Positions 1-7,717 of a DNA stretch of 46,922 nucleotides are shown here, one piece after another; within the stretch, counting starts at the first letter, position 1; the number at the start of each line of letters is the position of its first letter. The stretch covers positions 1 to 46,922 of the forward strand of contig CAZLFA010000026.1 of the NCBI GenBank assembly GCA_964558665.1, written 5' to 3'. The position numbers and the translations under genes are program-made. The notes beneath the pieces were generated by a model. It did not search any database, had not been told where the DNA came from, and saw nothing but the letters and a program-made list of their open reading frames with translations. This stretch comes from CAZLFA01 sp964558665. Its GTDB lineage: Bacteria > Desulfobacterota > Syntrophia > Syntrophales > PHBD01.

Positions 1-148
1 GCATTTCAGGCATGTTTTTAAAATCTTGTTTAATGATTCTTTAAAACCGGTTGAAAAAAATGAATGTGGAATTTCAGTCTCTCCAGGAAACAATAGACAG
101 GCAAGTCGCTTTCGTGTAGTTTTTATATACTTGGGATGGCGGCTATCG

Positions 149-781
149 ATGCAAAAAAATATTTCAAATTTTATTTCTCTGATTGTTATCTTTTCCCTGG
201 TTTTTATTTCTGCAATATCCTTCATGCACATTGTTTCCGCTTCCGGTCAGGACAGCCAGGAGGGCAATATGGGGCAGATTCCGGAAACGGCGGCACCGCT
301 TGACAGTGCCTTGAAATATCCTTTTACAAAATACGATTCACAGAGATGCGGTCACTGGAGATCCGGCTCACAGGATTACCCTTATTTCGGCGCGCCAAGG
401 GATGGCAACACCAGATATCATGCGGGCATTGATCTTTATCCGGCCAAGGGAGCGGGCACACCGGTGAAGGCAATAAGGGATGGAAGAGTGATCAGGAACG
501 GCCCGTTTTACAAAAGACGCAACGGAGAGATAACCTATGCGTTGCTCATCGATCATGAAGAATTCACGGCAAATTACGCAGAGCTTAGAAAGCCTGTGCT
601 CGCGGCCGGAGAACTTGTAAAGCGCAGCCAGACCATCGGCTTCGTAAGCGGAACGAAACAACTTCATTTCGAACTATATAAACCCGGCACCACAAATTGG
701 GTATCCTGGCGAGGAACGATGCCGCCGCACCTGATCGATCCGACAGACATGATGCTGGGTATTTTCAGAAAAGCTCCATAA
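149..781 (+). CDS. M23 (LytM-like) peptidase-fold protein, probably catalytically inactive
   Basis: The protein has 210 aa with an N-terminal hydrophobic segment (about residues 8-30) that looks like a signal peptide or membrane anchor, so it should act in the periplasm or envelope. The C-terminal half has the M23 metallopeptidase fold. The HxxxD zinc motif is present as H91-AGI-D95, and the last zinc ligand is H173 in QLHFE. The two histidines that usually do catalysis are replaced: the family HxH motif reads Q171-L-H173, and the YAHL motif reads YAEL with E145. It may therefore be a binding or regulatory pseudo-enzyme like EnvC or NlpD. The frame is open upstream to position 26, but the ATG at 149 directly precedes the signal segment and is preferred. 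No clear operon partner is seen. Confidence 0.7.
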   Translation: MQKNISNFISLIVIFSLVFISAISFMHIVSASGQDSQEGNMGQIPETAAPLDSALKYPFTKYDSQRCGHWRSGSQDYPYFGAPRDGNTRYHAGIDLYPAKGAGTPVKAIRDGRVIRNGPFYKRRNGEITYALLIDHEEFTANYAELRKPVLAAGELVKRSQTIGFVSGTKQLHFELYKPGTTNWVSWRGTMPPHLIDPTDMMLGIFRKAP

Positions 782-995
782 TGTATAACGTCACGTTCCT
801 TCCTTGCTGTCTTTCATATCAGGAAAAACCCTGAAAACCGGCGTCCATTCGAAAGCATCGCTGTTGAAACGTCAGGTTTCTGGATGGAACACAGCTAAGG
901 CATTTAGACCTGAAAAATAAGGGTTCCCCTGATTGAGCACCGGCTATGATCCATGCATACGATGCTGCAATAAATATATATAAAAGGAGAAAAAG

Positions 996-1268
996 ATGGA
1001 CCCAAAACAGATTGGAAAACAGATTATCGATTTCAACAAAAAGGCTTTTGAAAACTCTTTCAGCGCCATGTGCGCTCTTCAGGAACAGGCGGAAAAAACA
1101 TTTGATATTTTTTTAGACAAATCGCCTCTCTATTCTGAAGAGACCAGAAAAATTGTCACGGAATGGAGGAAAAATTATATCAAAGGCCGCGATCAGTTTA
1201 AATCAATGGCCAATGACAACTTTGAGAAAGCAAGCTCTTTCTTCAATGGCGGCGGGATGAAAAGCTGA
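996..1268 (+). CDS. Phasin-like small helical protein
   Basis: This 90-aa protein has a strong ribosome site (AAGGAGA, 7-8 nt before ATG). The sequence is almost entirely amphipathic helix rich in Lys, Glu, Phe and Gln, with blocks such as FNKKAFENSFSAM and ALQEQAEKTFDIFL. These resemble the phasin family, which coats polyhydroxyalkanoate granules or acts as an abundant cytoplasmic helix-bundle protein. A short Gly-rich tail (FNGGGMKS) follows. It is monocistronic, with an intrinsic terminator about 40 nt after the stop. No PHA synthase gene lies in this window, so granule association is an inference from sequence character only. Confidence 0.6.
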   Translation: MDPKQIGKQIIDFNKKAFENSFSAMCALQEQAEKTFDIFLDKSPLYSEETRKIVTEWRKNYIKGRDQFKSMANDNFEKASSFFNGGGMKS

Positions 1269-1304
1269 CAACAGCGATTTTGATCCACACTATGTTTCAG
1301 GAAC

Positions 1305-1340
1305 AAAAGGGTTAGCGAGGATATCGTTAACCCTTTTGTA
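1305..1340 (+). terminator. Intrinsic terminator after the phasin-like gene
   Basis: A 13-bp stem (AAAGGGTTAGCGA with TCGTTAACCCTTT, one G-U pair) with a 5-nt loop is seen 37 nt after the stop codon. The run of T is short. The stem is long and nearly perfect, so a bidirectional terminator role is plausible. Confidence 0.75.
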
Positions 1341-1620
1341 TTTCTCCTGACCTTGTCTATAAAAATTAAAACGTCCGCCGAAGAACAACTGCCATCCGTT
1401 AATCTGCAATGTATCAACTCTGTAAAACGGCGCATACGGCAAAGTAAAGCCGTCAAATTGCTGTGCAGGATTAAGGCGTGTCATATTATTCTTTTGCTGG
1501 AAGGCAGATGATTTCGGATTTTGGCATGTGTAATGCAGTAAACATCTAAAACGATACACAAAACGCGGACGGAACGGAAAATTTTGCCGTCAGTTGGTTG
1601 CTTCAGAAAGGATTGGGTAC
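1341..1620. other. Non-coding stretch, nothing recognised
   Basis: Between the phasin terminator and the next small gene no convincing gene, repeat or RNA was recognised. Open frames exist on the minus strand (for example 1290-1559), but they run through the terminator and have no good ribosome site. Confidence 0.4.
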
Positions 1621-1779
1621 ATGAGAAGAGCTATCGATTATCTGACAGTTGAAGAGATCAAAGCATTGCGACAGGCTGCGACAAGTTTGGCCAGAGAATT
1701 GAAATGCCTAAAGAAAGATGCAGCAGAAAGAAAACAAAACAAAGGCTTTGGTGTGCACAGCAGTACGGCGAGGACATGA
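1621..1779 (+). CDS. Small hypothetical protein
   Basis: This 52-aa frame has an ATG preceded by AAAGGA at about 8 nt. It is helical, with TVEEIKALRQAATSLARELK followed by a Lys-rich segment. The middle looks like a short amphipathic helix or coiled coil; the C-terminus is low in structure. The reading frame continues upstream to 1594, but the start at 1621 has the ribosome site. No family was recognised. Expression is uncertain; it could also be a non-coding open frame. Confidence 0.4.
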   Translation: MRRAIDYLTVEEIKALRQAATSLARELKCLKKDAAERKQNKGFGVHSSTART

Positions 1780-1901
1780 CAAGCAGTCGATTAATCCCCT
1801 CATATATGACTGCTTATAAGGCATCGAGATTCAGCAAAAGCAATGTTTTTCAAGAGGAAAACTTTTCCCGTCCCCGATAACACCGGGATTAAAAAAGCTG
1901 C

Positions 1902-1929
1902 TTGACAAAAAAAGCTTTTTGTATAAACT
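1902..1929 (+). promoter_or_regulatory. Candidate sigma-70 promoter of the ilv operon
   Basis: A perfect TTGACA (1902-1907) is followed after 16 bp by TAAACT (1924-1929), overlapping TATAAA at 1922. It sits 33 nt before the leader peptide start and just ahead of the attenuator, which is the expected layout. Confidence 0.6.
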
Positions 1930-1947
1930 GTCCGCAACTTCGGACAG
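1928..1947. repeat. Inverted repeat at the ilv transcription start
   Basis: CTGTCCG and CGGACAG form a perfect 7-bp inverted repeat around a 6-nt centre. It overlaps the -10 edge and the probable start of the transcript. It could be an operator or a 5' RNA hairpin just ahead of the leader-peptide ribosome site. Confidence 0.5.
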
Positions 1948-1961
1948 GAAGAGATTTTTAT

Positions 1962-2036
1962 ATGACAAGGACAAACAAACTGAGCAACGTAGCTGTAGTA
2001 GTCGTACATAAGGGGGACGCTGCTCGGTTGCTTTGA
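1962..2036 (+). CDS. ilv leader (attenuator) peptide
   Basis: A 24-codon frame encodes a peptide with a run of regulatory codons, GTA GCT GTA GTA GTC GTA (Val-Ala-Val-Val-Val-Val, 1989-2006), and Leu-Leu just before TGA. The sequence AGGAAGAG lies about 8 nt before the ATG. The family precedent is the E. coli ilvB leader (ivbL) and ilvG leader, in which ribosomes stalling at Val/Leu codons prevent termination. The leader is followed by two terminator hairpins and then ilvB, so it should sense charged tRNA-Val (perhaps tRNA-Leu). Here the run is almost purely Val. The call rests on composition and context, which fit very well. Confidence 0.85.
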   Translation: MTRTNKLSNVAVVVVHKGDAARLL

Positions 2037-2054
2037 TAAAAACCAATAGCACTC

Positions 2055-2094
2055 AAGAGCCGCGGGTCCCCCAGAGGTATCCGCGGCTTTTTTA
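2055..2094 (+). terminator. ilv attenuator terminator 1
   Basis: AGCCGCGG (2058-2065) pairs with CCGCGGCT (2081-2088), followed by six T. The loop carries GTCCCCC (2066-2072), which is complementary to GGGGGAC (2012-2018) inside the leader-peptide gene. That gives a plausible alternative pairing that depends on ribosome position. Confidence 0.8.
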
Positions 2095-2108
2095 TTATAT
2101 AAAGCCGC
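2083..2108 (+). promoter_or_regulatory. Alternative (antiterminator-type) pairing between the two ilv terminators
   Basis: GCGGCTTT (2083-2090), the 3' arm of terminator 1, is complementary over 8 nt to AAAGCCGC (2101-2108), the 5' arm of terminator 2. Forming this pair would break both terminators together. That it works as an antiterminator is inferred. Confidence 0.5.
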
Positions 2109-2134
2109 AATGTGAATAACTTGCGGCTTTTTTA
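2101..2134 (+). terminator. ilv attenuator terminator 2
   Basis: AAAGCCGCAA pairs perfectly with TTGCGGCTTT (10 bp, 10-nt loop), followed by a six-T tract. It lies 53 nt before the ilvB start and repeats the arm sequence of terminator 1. Confidence 0.8.
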
Positions 2135-2186
2135 TTTTATACACTTTGGGCTTCTCCGGAAGTCTTCGATGAAAGGAGTTAAATTA

Positions 2187-3851
2187 ATGGATACAATAGG
2201 TTCAGACATAATTGTTCAAATACTGGAAGAAAAAGGCGTTAATATCCTGTTTGGATATCCCGGAGCCAATTCTCTTCCCCTGCATGATCGCCTGATGGAC
2301 AGTTCGATCCGGCTTTTCCTCACCAGACATGAGCAGGCGGCTGCCCATGCCGCTGATGGTTTTGCCAGAGCAACCGGCCGGATCGGCGTTTGTCTCTCTA
2401 CTTCGGGTCCCGGTGCAACCAACCTCGTTACCGGTATTGCCACCGCCTTCATGGATTCCACTCCCATGGTCGCATTGACTGGGCAGGTCAGCACAAACCT
2501 TCTCGGCAGAGACTCGTTCCAGGAAACAGATATTATAGGCGTAACCATACCCATCACCAAACACAGTTACCAGGTAAAAAATGTGGATGACCTTGCAGAC
2601 ACTTTAAGGGAAGCGTTCCATCTGGCACAGTCAGACAGACCGGGGCCTGTTCTTGTGGATCTGCCGCGTGACATTCTGGCTGCCAAATGTGAACCCGCCG
2701 CCAAAAACAATAATCATACGGAAAACAATCCTCCGGACGGAACGGCAGACGACCTTGAAAAGATAGCAAGAGCTTTGAACATGGCAGAAAGACCGGTTAT
2801 CATTATCGGCGGAGGCGTGAAGTTAAGCAATGCCAGTGCAGAGATGGGCGAAGTCGTGGAAAAAACTCAAATTCCTTTTGCCTCGACAATGATGGGTGTC
2901 GGATCAATAAACATAACAAATGGACTCAGCTTAGGCTTTATCGGCACACACGGCTATGAGCTTGCCAACAGCATAGTTCATCAGTCGGATTTCATCCTGG
3001 CAATAGGCGCTCGATTCACCGACCGCAGCACGTCCATCATCGAGGAGTTTGCTCCTCTGGCAACAGTTGCCCAGATAGACATCGACCCGACTTCCATCGG
3101 CAAAAACGTTAAGACAGACCTTCCCTTCATCGGCGATATAAAGGCTGCGTTGAAAATTCTCCTTCCCATGCTGACCTACAGGGAACGGCCCGAATGGCAC
3201 AAGCGAATCAGGGAAGAGAGGGAAGAAACAGAAAGGAATTTCCCTGATAAGGGATGCGGCGCCGCCGGATACTTCATTCGCAAGGTCCAGGATAACATGC
3301 CGAAAGGCACAATCGCCGTTACCGACGTCGGTCTCAACCAGATATGGACAATGCGCAACTGGAAGCCGCAGACACCCCGCTGCCTGCTGACAAGCGGCGG
3401 CATGGGAACCATGGGCTTCAGCGTACCGGCTGCCATTGGAGCCAAGATCGGTGCGCCTGAACGGGCGGTGATCGCCTTCACCGGAGACGGCGGTTTCTAC
3501 ATGACCATGCAGGAGCTTGCAACAATAAGCTATTACAAGCTTCCGGTTAAAATCGTCGTCTTCAACAACGGGCATCTCGGCATGATACGTCAGATACAGT
3601 CCCTGTTCTATAAGGAACGCTTCAACACCATTGACCTCGGAGGAGGAACTGATTTTGTAACCATTGCAAAGGGTTTCGGCATTCCCTCGGGAAGGGTACA
3701 CGTTGATGCATATACCGACAGCGGCATAGAAGCCATGTGCAGAACGGAGGGGCCGTATCTCCTGGAGGCCGTAGTCGATCCGGACAATTACGTCTTTCCC
3801 ATCATACCTCCCGGCGGTTCCAATGTGGAAATGATCTTTGGCCAGGATTGA
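2187..3851 (+). CDS. ilvB: Acetolactate synthase large (catalytic) subunit
   Basis: This 554-aa ThDP enzyme condenses two pyruvates, or pyruvate with 2-oxobutyrate, as the first common step of branched-chain amino acid synthesis. The N-terminal ThDP pyrimidine domain has the GYPGA motif and the activating Glu in TRHEQAAAHAADG. The FAD/central domain starts near residue 190. The C-terminal ThDP pyrophosphate domain has GDGGFYM...NNGHLGM, the GDG-N25-NN Mg/ThDP signature. The ATG at 2187 is chosen because AAAGGAG lies 8 nt upstream; the open frame continues to 2112 without support. ilvN follows after 37 nt. Transcription should be controlled by the upstream valine attenuator. Length is normal for the family. 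Confidence 0.95.
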   Translation: MDTIGSDIIVQILEEKGVNILFGYPGANSLPLHDRLMDSSIRLFLTRHEQAAAHAADGFARATGRIGVCLSTSGPGATNLVTGIATAFMDSTPMVALTGQVSTNLLGRDSFQETDIIGVTIPITKHSYQVKNVDDLADTLREAFHLAQSDRPGPVLVDLPRDILAAKCEPAAKNNNHTENNPPDGTADDLEKIARALNMAERPVIIIGGGVKLSNASAEMGEVVEKTQIPFASTMMGVGSINITNGLSLGFIGTHGYELANSIVHQSDFILAIGARFTDRSTSIIEEFAPLATVAQIDIDPTSIGKNVKTDLPFIGDIKAALKILLPMLTYRERPEWHKRIREEREETERNFPDKGCGAAGYFIRKVQDNMPKGTIAVTDVGLNQIWTMRNWKPQTPRCLLTSGGMGTMGFSVPAAIGAKIGAPERAVIAFTGDGGFYMTMQELATISYYKLPVKIVVFNNGHLGMIRQIQSLFYKERFNTIDLGGGTDFVTIAKGFGIPSGRVHVDAYTDSGIEAMCRTEGPYLLEAVVDPDNYVFPIIPPGGSNVEMIFGQD

Positions 3852-3888
3852 CGGCCGCGGAAATTGCAACGAAAGGTGGAAAACATTT

Positions 3889-4392
3889 ATGATTGAAGAA
3901 CATACTCTCTCAATGCTGGTGAACAACAAACCAGGGGTACTGTCGCGTGTTGCCGGCGTATTCAGCAGGCAGGGATATAACATTAAAACTCTTTGTGTGG
4001 CGGAAACGGAAGATTCCAGTATTTCCCGCATCACTCTTACAGCCGAGGCGGACACTGATTTTACTGATAAGATCAAGAAGCAGTTGAACAAACTGGTCGA
4101 TGTCGTGGAAGTGTCAAACTTTACCGGCCCCAGGTATGTACACCGGGAAATGATGCTTATCGGCATACCGATGAAGCCTCAATATAGATCGGAAATCATG
4201 AAAGCCGTAGAGACGTTCGGCTGCAAAATCGCCACGATGACGCCGGACAACTATGTGATAGAGATAACGGGCACGCCGGACGAAACAAAGGCGGTTTTGA
4301 AATATCTGGAACCGTTCGGAGTTGAGGAGATGAATCGCACAGGCATCATTACCGTGAGACGGGTAAAAAACCACGAGAACGGCAATAAATAG
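3889..4392 (+). CDS. ilvN: Acetolactate synthase small (regulatory) subunit
   Basis: This 167-aa protein has an N-terminal ACT domain (residues 3-75; LSMLVNNKPGVLSRVAGVFSRQGYNI) and the C-terminal ALS small-subunit domain. ACT dimers bind valine and confer feedback inhibition on IlvB. AAAGGTGG about 10 nt before the ATG at 3889 fixes the start; an earlier in-frame codon inside ilvB (3838) has no support. It forms an operon with ilvB. No ilvC, ilvD or leuA follows, so the remaining pathway genes are elsewhere. Confidence 0.93.
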   Translation: MIEEHTLSMLVNNKPGVLSRVAGVFSRQGYNIKTLCVAETEDSSISRITLTAEADTDFTDKIKKQLNKLVDVVEVSNFTGPRYVHREMMLIGIPMKPQYRSEIMKAVETFGCKIATMTPDNYVIEITGTPDETKAVLKYLEPFGVEEMNRTGIITVRRVKNHENGNK

Positions 4393-4435
4393 TTTCAATC
4401 CGGAACCGGCGGCTTTCATCATTTCCGGACAAAGT

Positions 4436-6583
4436 CTAAGCCTGCAATACGAACAGGGCATCGGCGATCAGAGGCTTCGAACCGGCGATAATAATCGGAT
4501 TAAGATCTATCTCTGCGATATTCGGGTGCAACATGGCAATGTGGCCGATCCCTTGAAGGATATTAATCAGTGACGCGACATCAACGGGGGGCATTCCCCG
4601 GAATTTGCCGAGAATTGAACGGGACCGGATATCAAATATCATCTCTTCCGCCTCGGCCACGCTAAGCGGCGCCGACCGGAAAACGGTATCCTTGAAGGCC
4701 TCCATGAACACCCCGCCTATTCCGAATAAAACACAGGGACCAAAACCCGGAAATCTCGTCATGCCGGCAACCAACTCTCTGCTTCCCTTCGCCATCTCCT
4801 GAATAAGGATGGGCATGTCCGGGCGGGAAGCTTTCCGGATATCCCTGAAGGCATTGATCAGACCGTCTTCCGTCTGTACGTTAAGGGCAATCAATCCTTT
4901 GCCTGTTTTATGCATGATCTCCCATGAGCAGGCTTTAACGGCGACGGGAAATCCTATATTGCCGGCTGCCGCAACGGCTTCGCTTTCCGTTTCAGTCATG
5001 GTGCCTCTTACTATAGGCAGTCCGTATGCCGAAAGAATCCTTTTTGACTCGTACTCGTCCAGTGCCTTTTTCCCCTTCTGAAGGGCCGCCTTAATGATCA
5101 TATCTGTAGCGCTGATCGGCTTCGGTATTTCTGCAGAGACAATGGCCTTCCTGTTTCTGACTTCTCTGTAACGCAGCAGAGATGACATAGCACGGGCAGC
5201 CTTTTCCGGAGAGTCGAAGACCGGAATGTCTGCCTGACGGTAAGCATCCGCGTAATTGTCATTGTAACTGAAAAAAGAGGATAAGGCCATGGGTATGCCA
5301 TACTTCCGGGGAAGTGAAACGGCTGAGGAAAGGTTTTTTTCGAACTGTTTTAAAAAATTATCGATAGGGATGTTGTCCAAAAAATCTTTGACATGGCCAT
5401 GAACCTCGCGCATAAACCCGGTCCCCATAGCACCATGCAGGACAAGCGCATCGACCTCACCGCTTTCCATAATCATTTCCGGAATCCCCATCGAAAGAAT
5501 TTTCATGTCAAGATCGAATGTCATGTCAACAGGGTTGCTGCTGGAGGCATGACCTAATATATGCGGGCGTATCTTGCTTTGGAGCTCATCAGAGAAACGA
5601 GGCACTTCGAAGCCCCCCATTTCGGCATTGTGGGCTATGGCAGTAGCTGGCCCTCCCGAGTTTGTCACAACTCCCAGTCTTTTTCCTTTCAAAAGCGGCT
5701 GCGTGGCAAGCGCCCATCCGTGAGCATACAGGTCTTCGATGCTTTGCACGCGTATTATTCCCGCCTGCCTGAATATACCGTCGTAGAGATCGTCGGGTCC
5801 TGCCATGGCGCCCGTATGGCTCATCCCGGCGCGTGCACCGGCCTCAGATCCTCCGACGTACTGGGCAAGGATTGGTTTGTATCTGGTTATTTTCTGTGCC
5901 GTTTCAATAAACCTGCGTCCATCACGTATTCCTTCTATATACAGGATGATTGCTTTTGTCTGTTCATCCTCGCCCAGGTATTCCATAATGTCTATAATAT
6001 CTATATTGGCCTCGTTACCTACACTGATAGCTTTACTGAACCGGATGCCTCTTTGCTTGAGGTAAACAAGCGTCTGGGTGACGTATGTACCGCTCTGGGA
6101 TGCAAGGCCAAGAAATCCCGGCTTGTCAGAAATCGGCGCAACGGTTACGTTGAGACATATCTCCGTGTTGATGATGCCGACACAATTAGGGCCAAGGAAT
6201 CTTATTCCATAAGTATTGGCTATTTCCTTAAGACGGTCTTCGCCTGCCTTGCCGCTTGCCCCGGTTTCCTTGAAGCCCGCGGTAATCACTATTGCCCTTT
6301 TGGTTCCTTTCTTCCCGAAATCTTCCAGCAACGGGGCCACCTGATCCGTGGGAACCACGATCATGGCAAGGTCCGGCACTTCAGGAAGCGCTTCAACAGA
6401 GGGATAGGCGTCGAGACCCAGCACCTTTTTTTCTTTGGGGTGGACAGGCAATATTTTTCCCTGATAGCCGCTCTTGATCATGGTCAAGGCCTGCAGGGTT
6501 CCCATCTTCATCAGATTATTGCCGGCGCCGACAGTGGCTACGGAGGTTGGATTCATCAACAACTTGAGAGGGTTTTCGTTCAT
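4436..6583 (-). CDS. ADP-forming acyl-CoA (acetyl-CoA) synthetase, alpha-beta fusion
   Basis: This 715-aa fused enzyme of the ACD/NDP-forming acyl-CoA synthetase family interconverts acyl-CoA + ADP + Pi and acid + CoA + ATP. It can make ATP in fermentative or syntrophic cells, but could run in the activating direction. Order: CoA-binding Rossmann domain (residues 10-125), succinyl-CoA-ligase-like domains with the phospho-His motif SHTGAMAG near residue 255, a linker, then an ATP-grasp domain from about residue 490 with the second conserved His in IMHKTGKGL. The start at 6583 has AAGGA 7 nt upstream; an adjacent ATG at 6586 is too close. It is monocistronic and convergent with ilvN. Substrate cannot be told from the sequence. 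Confidence 0.88.
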   Translation of the reverse strand: MNENPLKLLMNPTSVATVGAGNNLMKMGTLQALTMIKSGYQGKILPVHPKEKKVLGLDAYPSVEALPEVPDLAMIVVPTDQVAPLLEDFGKKGTKRAIVITAGFKETGASGKAGEDRLKEIANTYGIRFLGPNCVGIINTEICLNVTVAPISDKPGFLGLASQSGTYVTQTLVYLKQRGIRFSKAISVGNEANIDIIDIMEYLGEDEQTKAIILYIEGIRDGRRFIETAQKITRYKPILAQYVGGSEAGARAGMSHTGAMAGPDDLYDGIFRQAGIIRVQSIEDLYAHGWALATQPLLKGKRLGVVTNSGGPATAIAHNAEMGGFEVPRFSDELQSKIRPHILGHASSSNPVDMTFDLDMKILSMGIPEMIMESGEVDALVLHGAMGTGFMREVHGHVKDFLDNIPIDNFLKQFEKNLSSAVSLPRKYGIPMALSSFFSYNDNYADAYRQADIPVFDSPEKAARAMSSLLRYREVRNRKAIVSAEIPKPISATDMIIKAALQKGKKALDEYESKRILSAYGLPIVRGTMTETESEAVAAAGNIGFPVAVKACSWEIMHKTGKGLIALNVQTEDGLINAFRDIRKASRPDMPILIQEMAKGSRELVAGMTRFPGFGPCVLFGIGGVFMEAFKDTVFRSAPLSVAEAEEMIFDIRSRSILGKFRGMPPVDVASLINILQGIGHIAMLHPNIAEIDLNPIIIAGSKPLIADALFVLQA

Positions 6584-6610
6584 CATTGCTTCCTTGATAT
6601 AAGATTATGC

Positions 6611-6639
6611 TTTATAGGCAATAGGCATGCCGGTGTCAA
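6611..6639 (-). promoter_or_regulatory. Sigma-70 promoter for the acyl-CoA synthetase gene
   Basis: On the minus strand TTGACA (6639-6634) and TATAAA (6616-6611) are separated by exactly 17 bp, about 28 nt before the start codon. The inverted repeat GCCGGT / ACCGGC (6629-6634, 6651-6656) overlaps the -35 box. Confidence 0.75.
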
Positions 6640-6695
6640 GAATTAGATAAACCGGCGGCAAATGCAGTTTTTTCAAAGACCGTCAACTTTTAATC

Positions 6696-6724
6696 TTTAC
6701 AAATGCCGTTTTCACGACTAAGAA
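6696..6724 (+). promoter_or_regulatory. Weak candidate promoter for trxB-lgt
   Basis: TTTACA and TAAGAA are separated by 17 bp, 26 nt before the trxB start. The -10 match is poor. Confidence 0.35.
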
Positions 6725-6749
6725 GTTTTTCTAATTCAAGGAGATGATA

Positions 6750-7715
6750 ATGACCGATAAAAACTTTCCCAACGAGGTATATGACGTCGTCATTATAGGC
6801 GGCGGACCGGCAGGATTCACAGCAGGCATCTATACATCCAGGGCAGGCCTTAAAACATTGCTGATCAGCGGCGCATCGTCGGTGAGTCAGATATCCATAA
6901 CCGACATGATTGAAAACTATCCGGGTATTCCTGACGGTATCAACGGATATGATCTGATGGAATTGCTTAAAAAACAGGCACAGCAATTTGGCACGGAGAT
7001 ATTATCGGCCGATGTAACAAGCATTTCTGAAAAAAAACAGGGAGAAGCCTCCGGATGGGAAATAAAAGCCTCAGGCGTTTCTTATGAAACCCTCTCTGTA
7101 ATCATTGCTACGGGCGCATATTGGAGAAAACTGGGCGTTCCGGGAGAGGAGGCTTTTATCGGCCGGGGTATTTCATTCTGCGCCACCTGTGACGGCCCTT
7201 TCTACCGGAACCGGGAGGTCGCTGTCGTAGGAGGCGGCAATACCGCTATCCAGGAAGCACTTTTTCTTACACATTTTGCCAGCAAGGTTACCGTTATTCA
7301 CCGTCGCGACCGGTTGCGCGCCGCCGCCGTACTTCAAAAAAGAGCGTTTGCCAGCGAGAAGATCGCGTTCGCGTGGAACTCAGTAGTCGAGGAAGTCTAT
7401 GGCGAATCCGGTGTGGAAGGTGTAAAAACAAAAAATCTAAAAACCGGTGAAAGCTTCTCAATGCCGGCCGAAGGCCTTTTCATCTTTATCGGTCTGATAC
7501 CAAACACGGAGCTTGTTAAAGGTCTTGTTGATATGGAAAGGGACGGCTCCATCATAGTGGACGGAAATATGAAAACATCCGTTCCCGGCATTTTTGCCTG
7601 CGGGGATTGCATAAACAAATCACTGCGGCAGGTGGTCACCGCCTGCGGAGACGGGGCAACGGCAGCGTATGCCGCACAACTGTATGTGGAGGCCATGAAA
7701 GGAGAATCCTACTGA
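6750..7715 (+). CDS. trxB: Thioredoxin reductase
   Basis: This 321-aa flavoenzyme moves electrons from NAD(P)H to thioredoxin through FAD and a redox disulfide. The N-terminal FAD motif is GGGPAG, the active site is CATC in FCATCDGPF, the pyridine-nucleotide motif is GGGNTA, and HRRDRLRA resembles the HRR(D)xxRA segment that binds the NADPH phosphate. The second FAD motif GDC is near the C-terminus. AAGGAG is 6 nt before the ATG at 6750; the ATG at 6744 touches the ribosome site. lgt follows after 2 nt, so the two are co-transcribed. Length is normal. Confidence 0.93.
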   Translation: MTDKNFPNEVYDVVIIGGGPAGFTAGIYTSRAGLKTLLISGASSVSQISITDMIENYPGIPDGINGYDLMELLKKQAQQFGTEILSADVTSISEKKQGEASGWEIKASGVSYETLSVIIATGAYWRKLGVPGEEAFIGRGISFCATCDGPFYRNREVAVVGGGNTAIQEALFLTHFASKVTVIHRRDRLRAAAVLQKRAFASEKIAFAWNSVVEEVYGESGVEGVKTKNLKTGESFSMPAEGLFIFIGLIPNTELVKGLVDMERDGSIIVDGNMKTSVPGIFACGDCINKSLRQVVTACGDGATAAYAAQLYVEAMKGESY

Positions 7716-7717
7716 AT

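Noticed and set aside
1290..1559. Minus-strand open frame of 89 codons beside the phasin-like gene
   Set aside because: It runs through the terminator hairpin, has no good ribosome site and no recognisable family.
2931..4166. Long minus-strand open frame (411 codons) across ilvB and ilvN
   Set aside because: It is antisense to two well-supported genes and matches no family.
4399..4429. Inverted repeat TCCGGAA / TTCCGGA after ilvN
   Set aside because: Considered as a terminator, but there is no T-tract on either strand and the loop is long.
5561..6646. Long plus-strand open frame (361 codons)
   Set aside because: It is antisense to the acyl-CoA synthetase gene, whose motifs are clear; the antisense product shows no domain.
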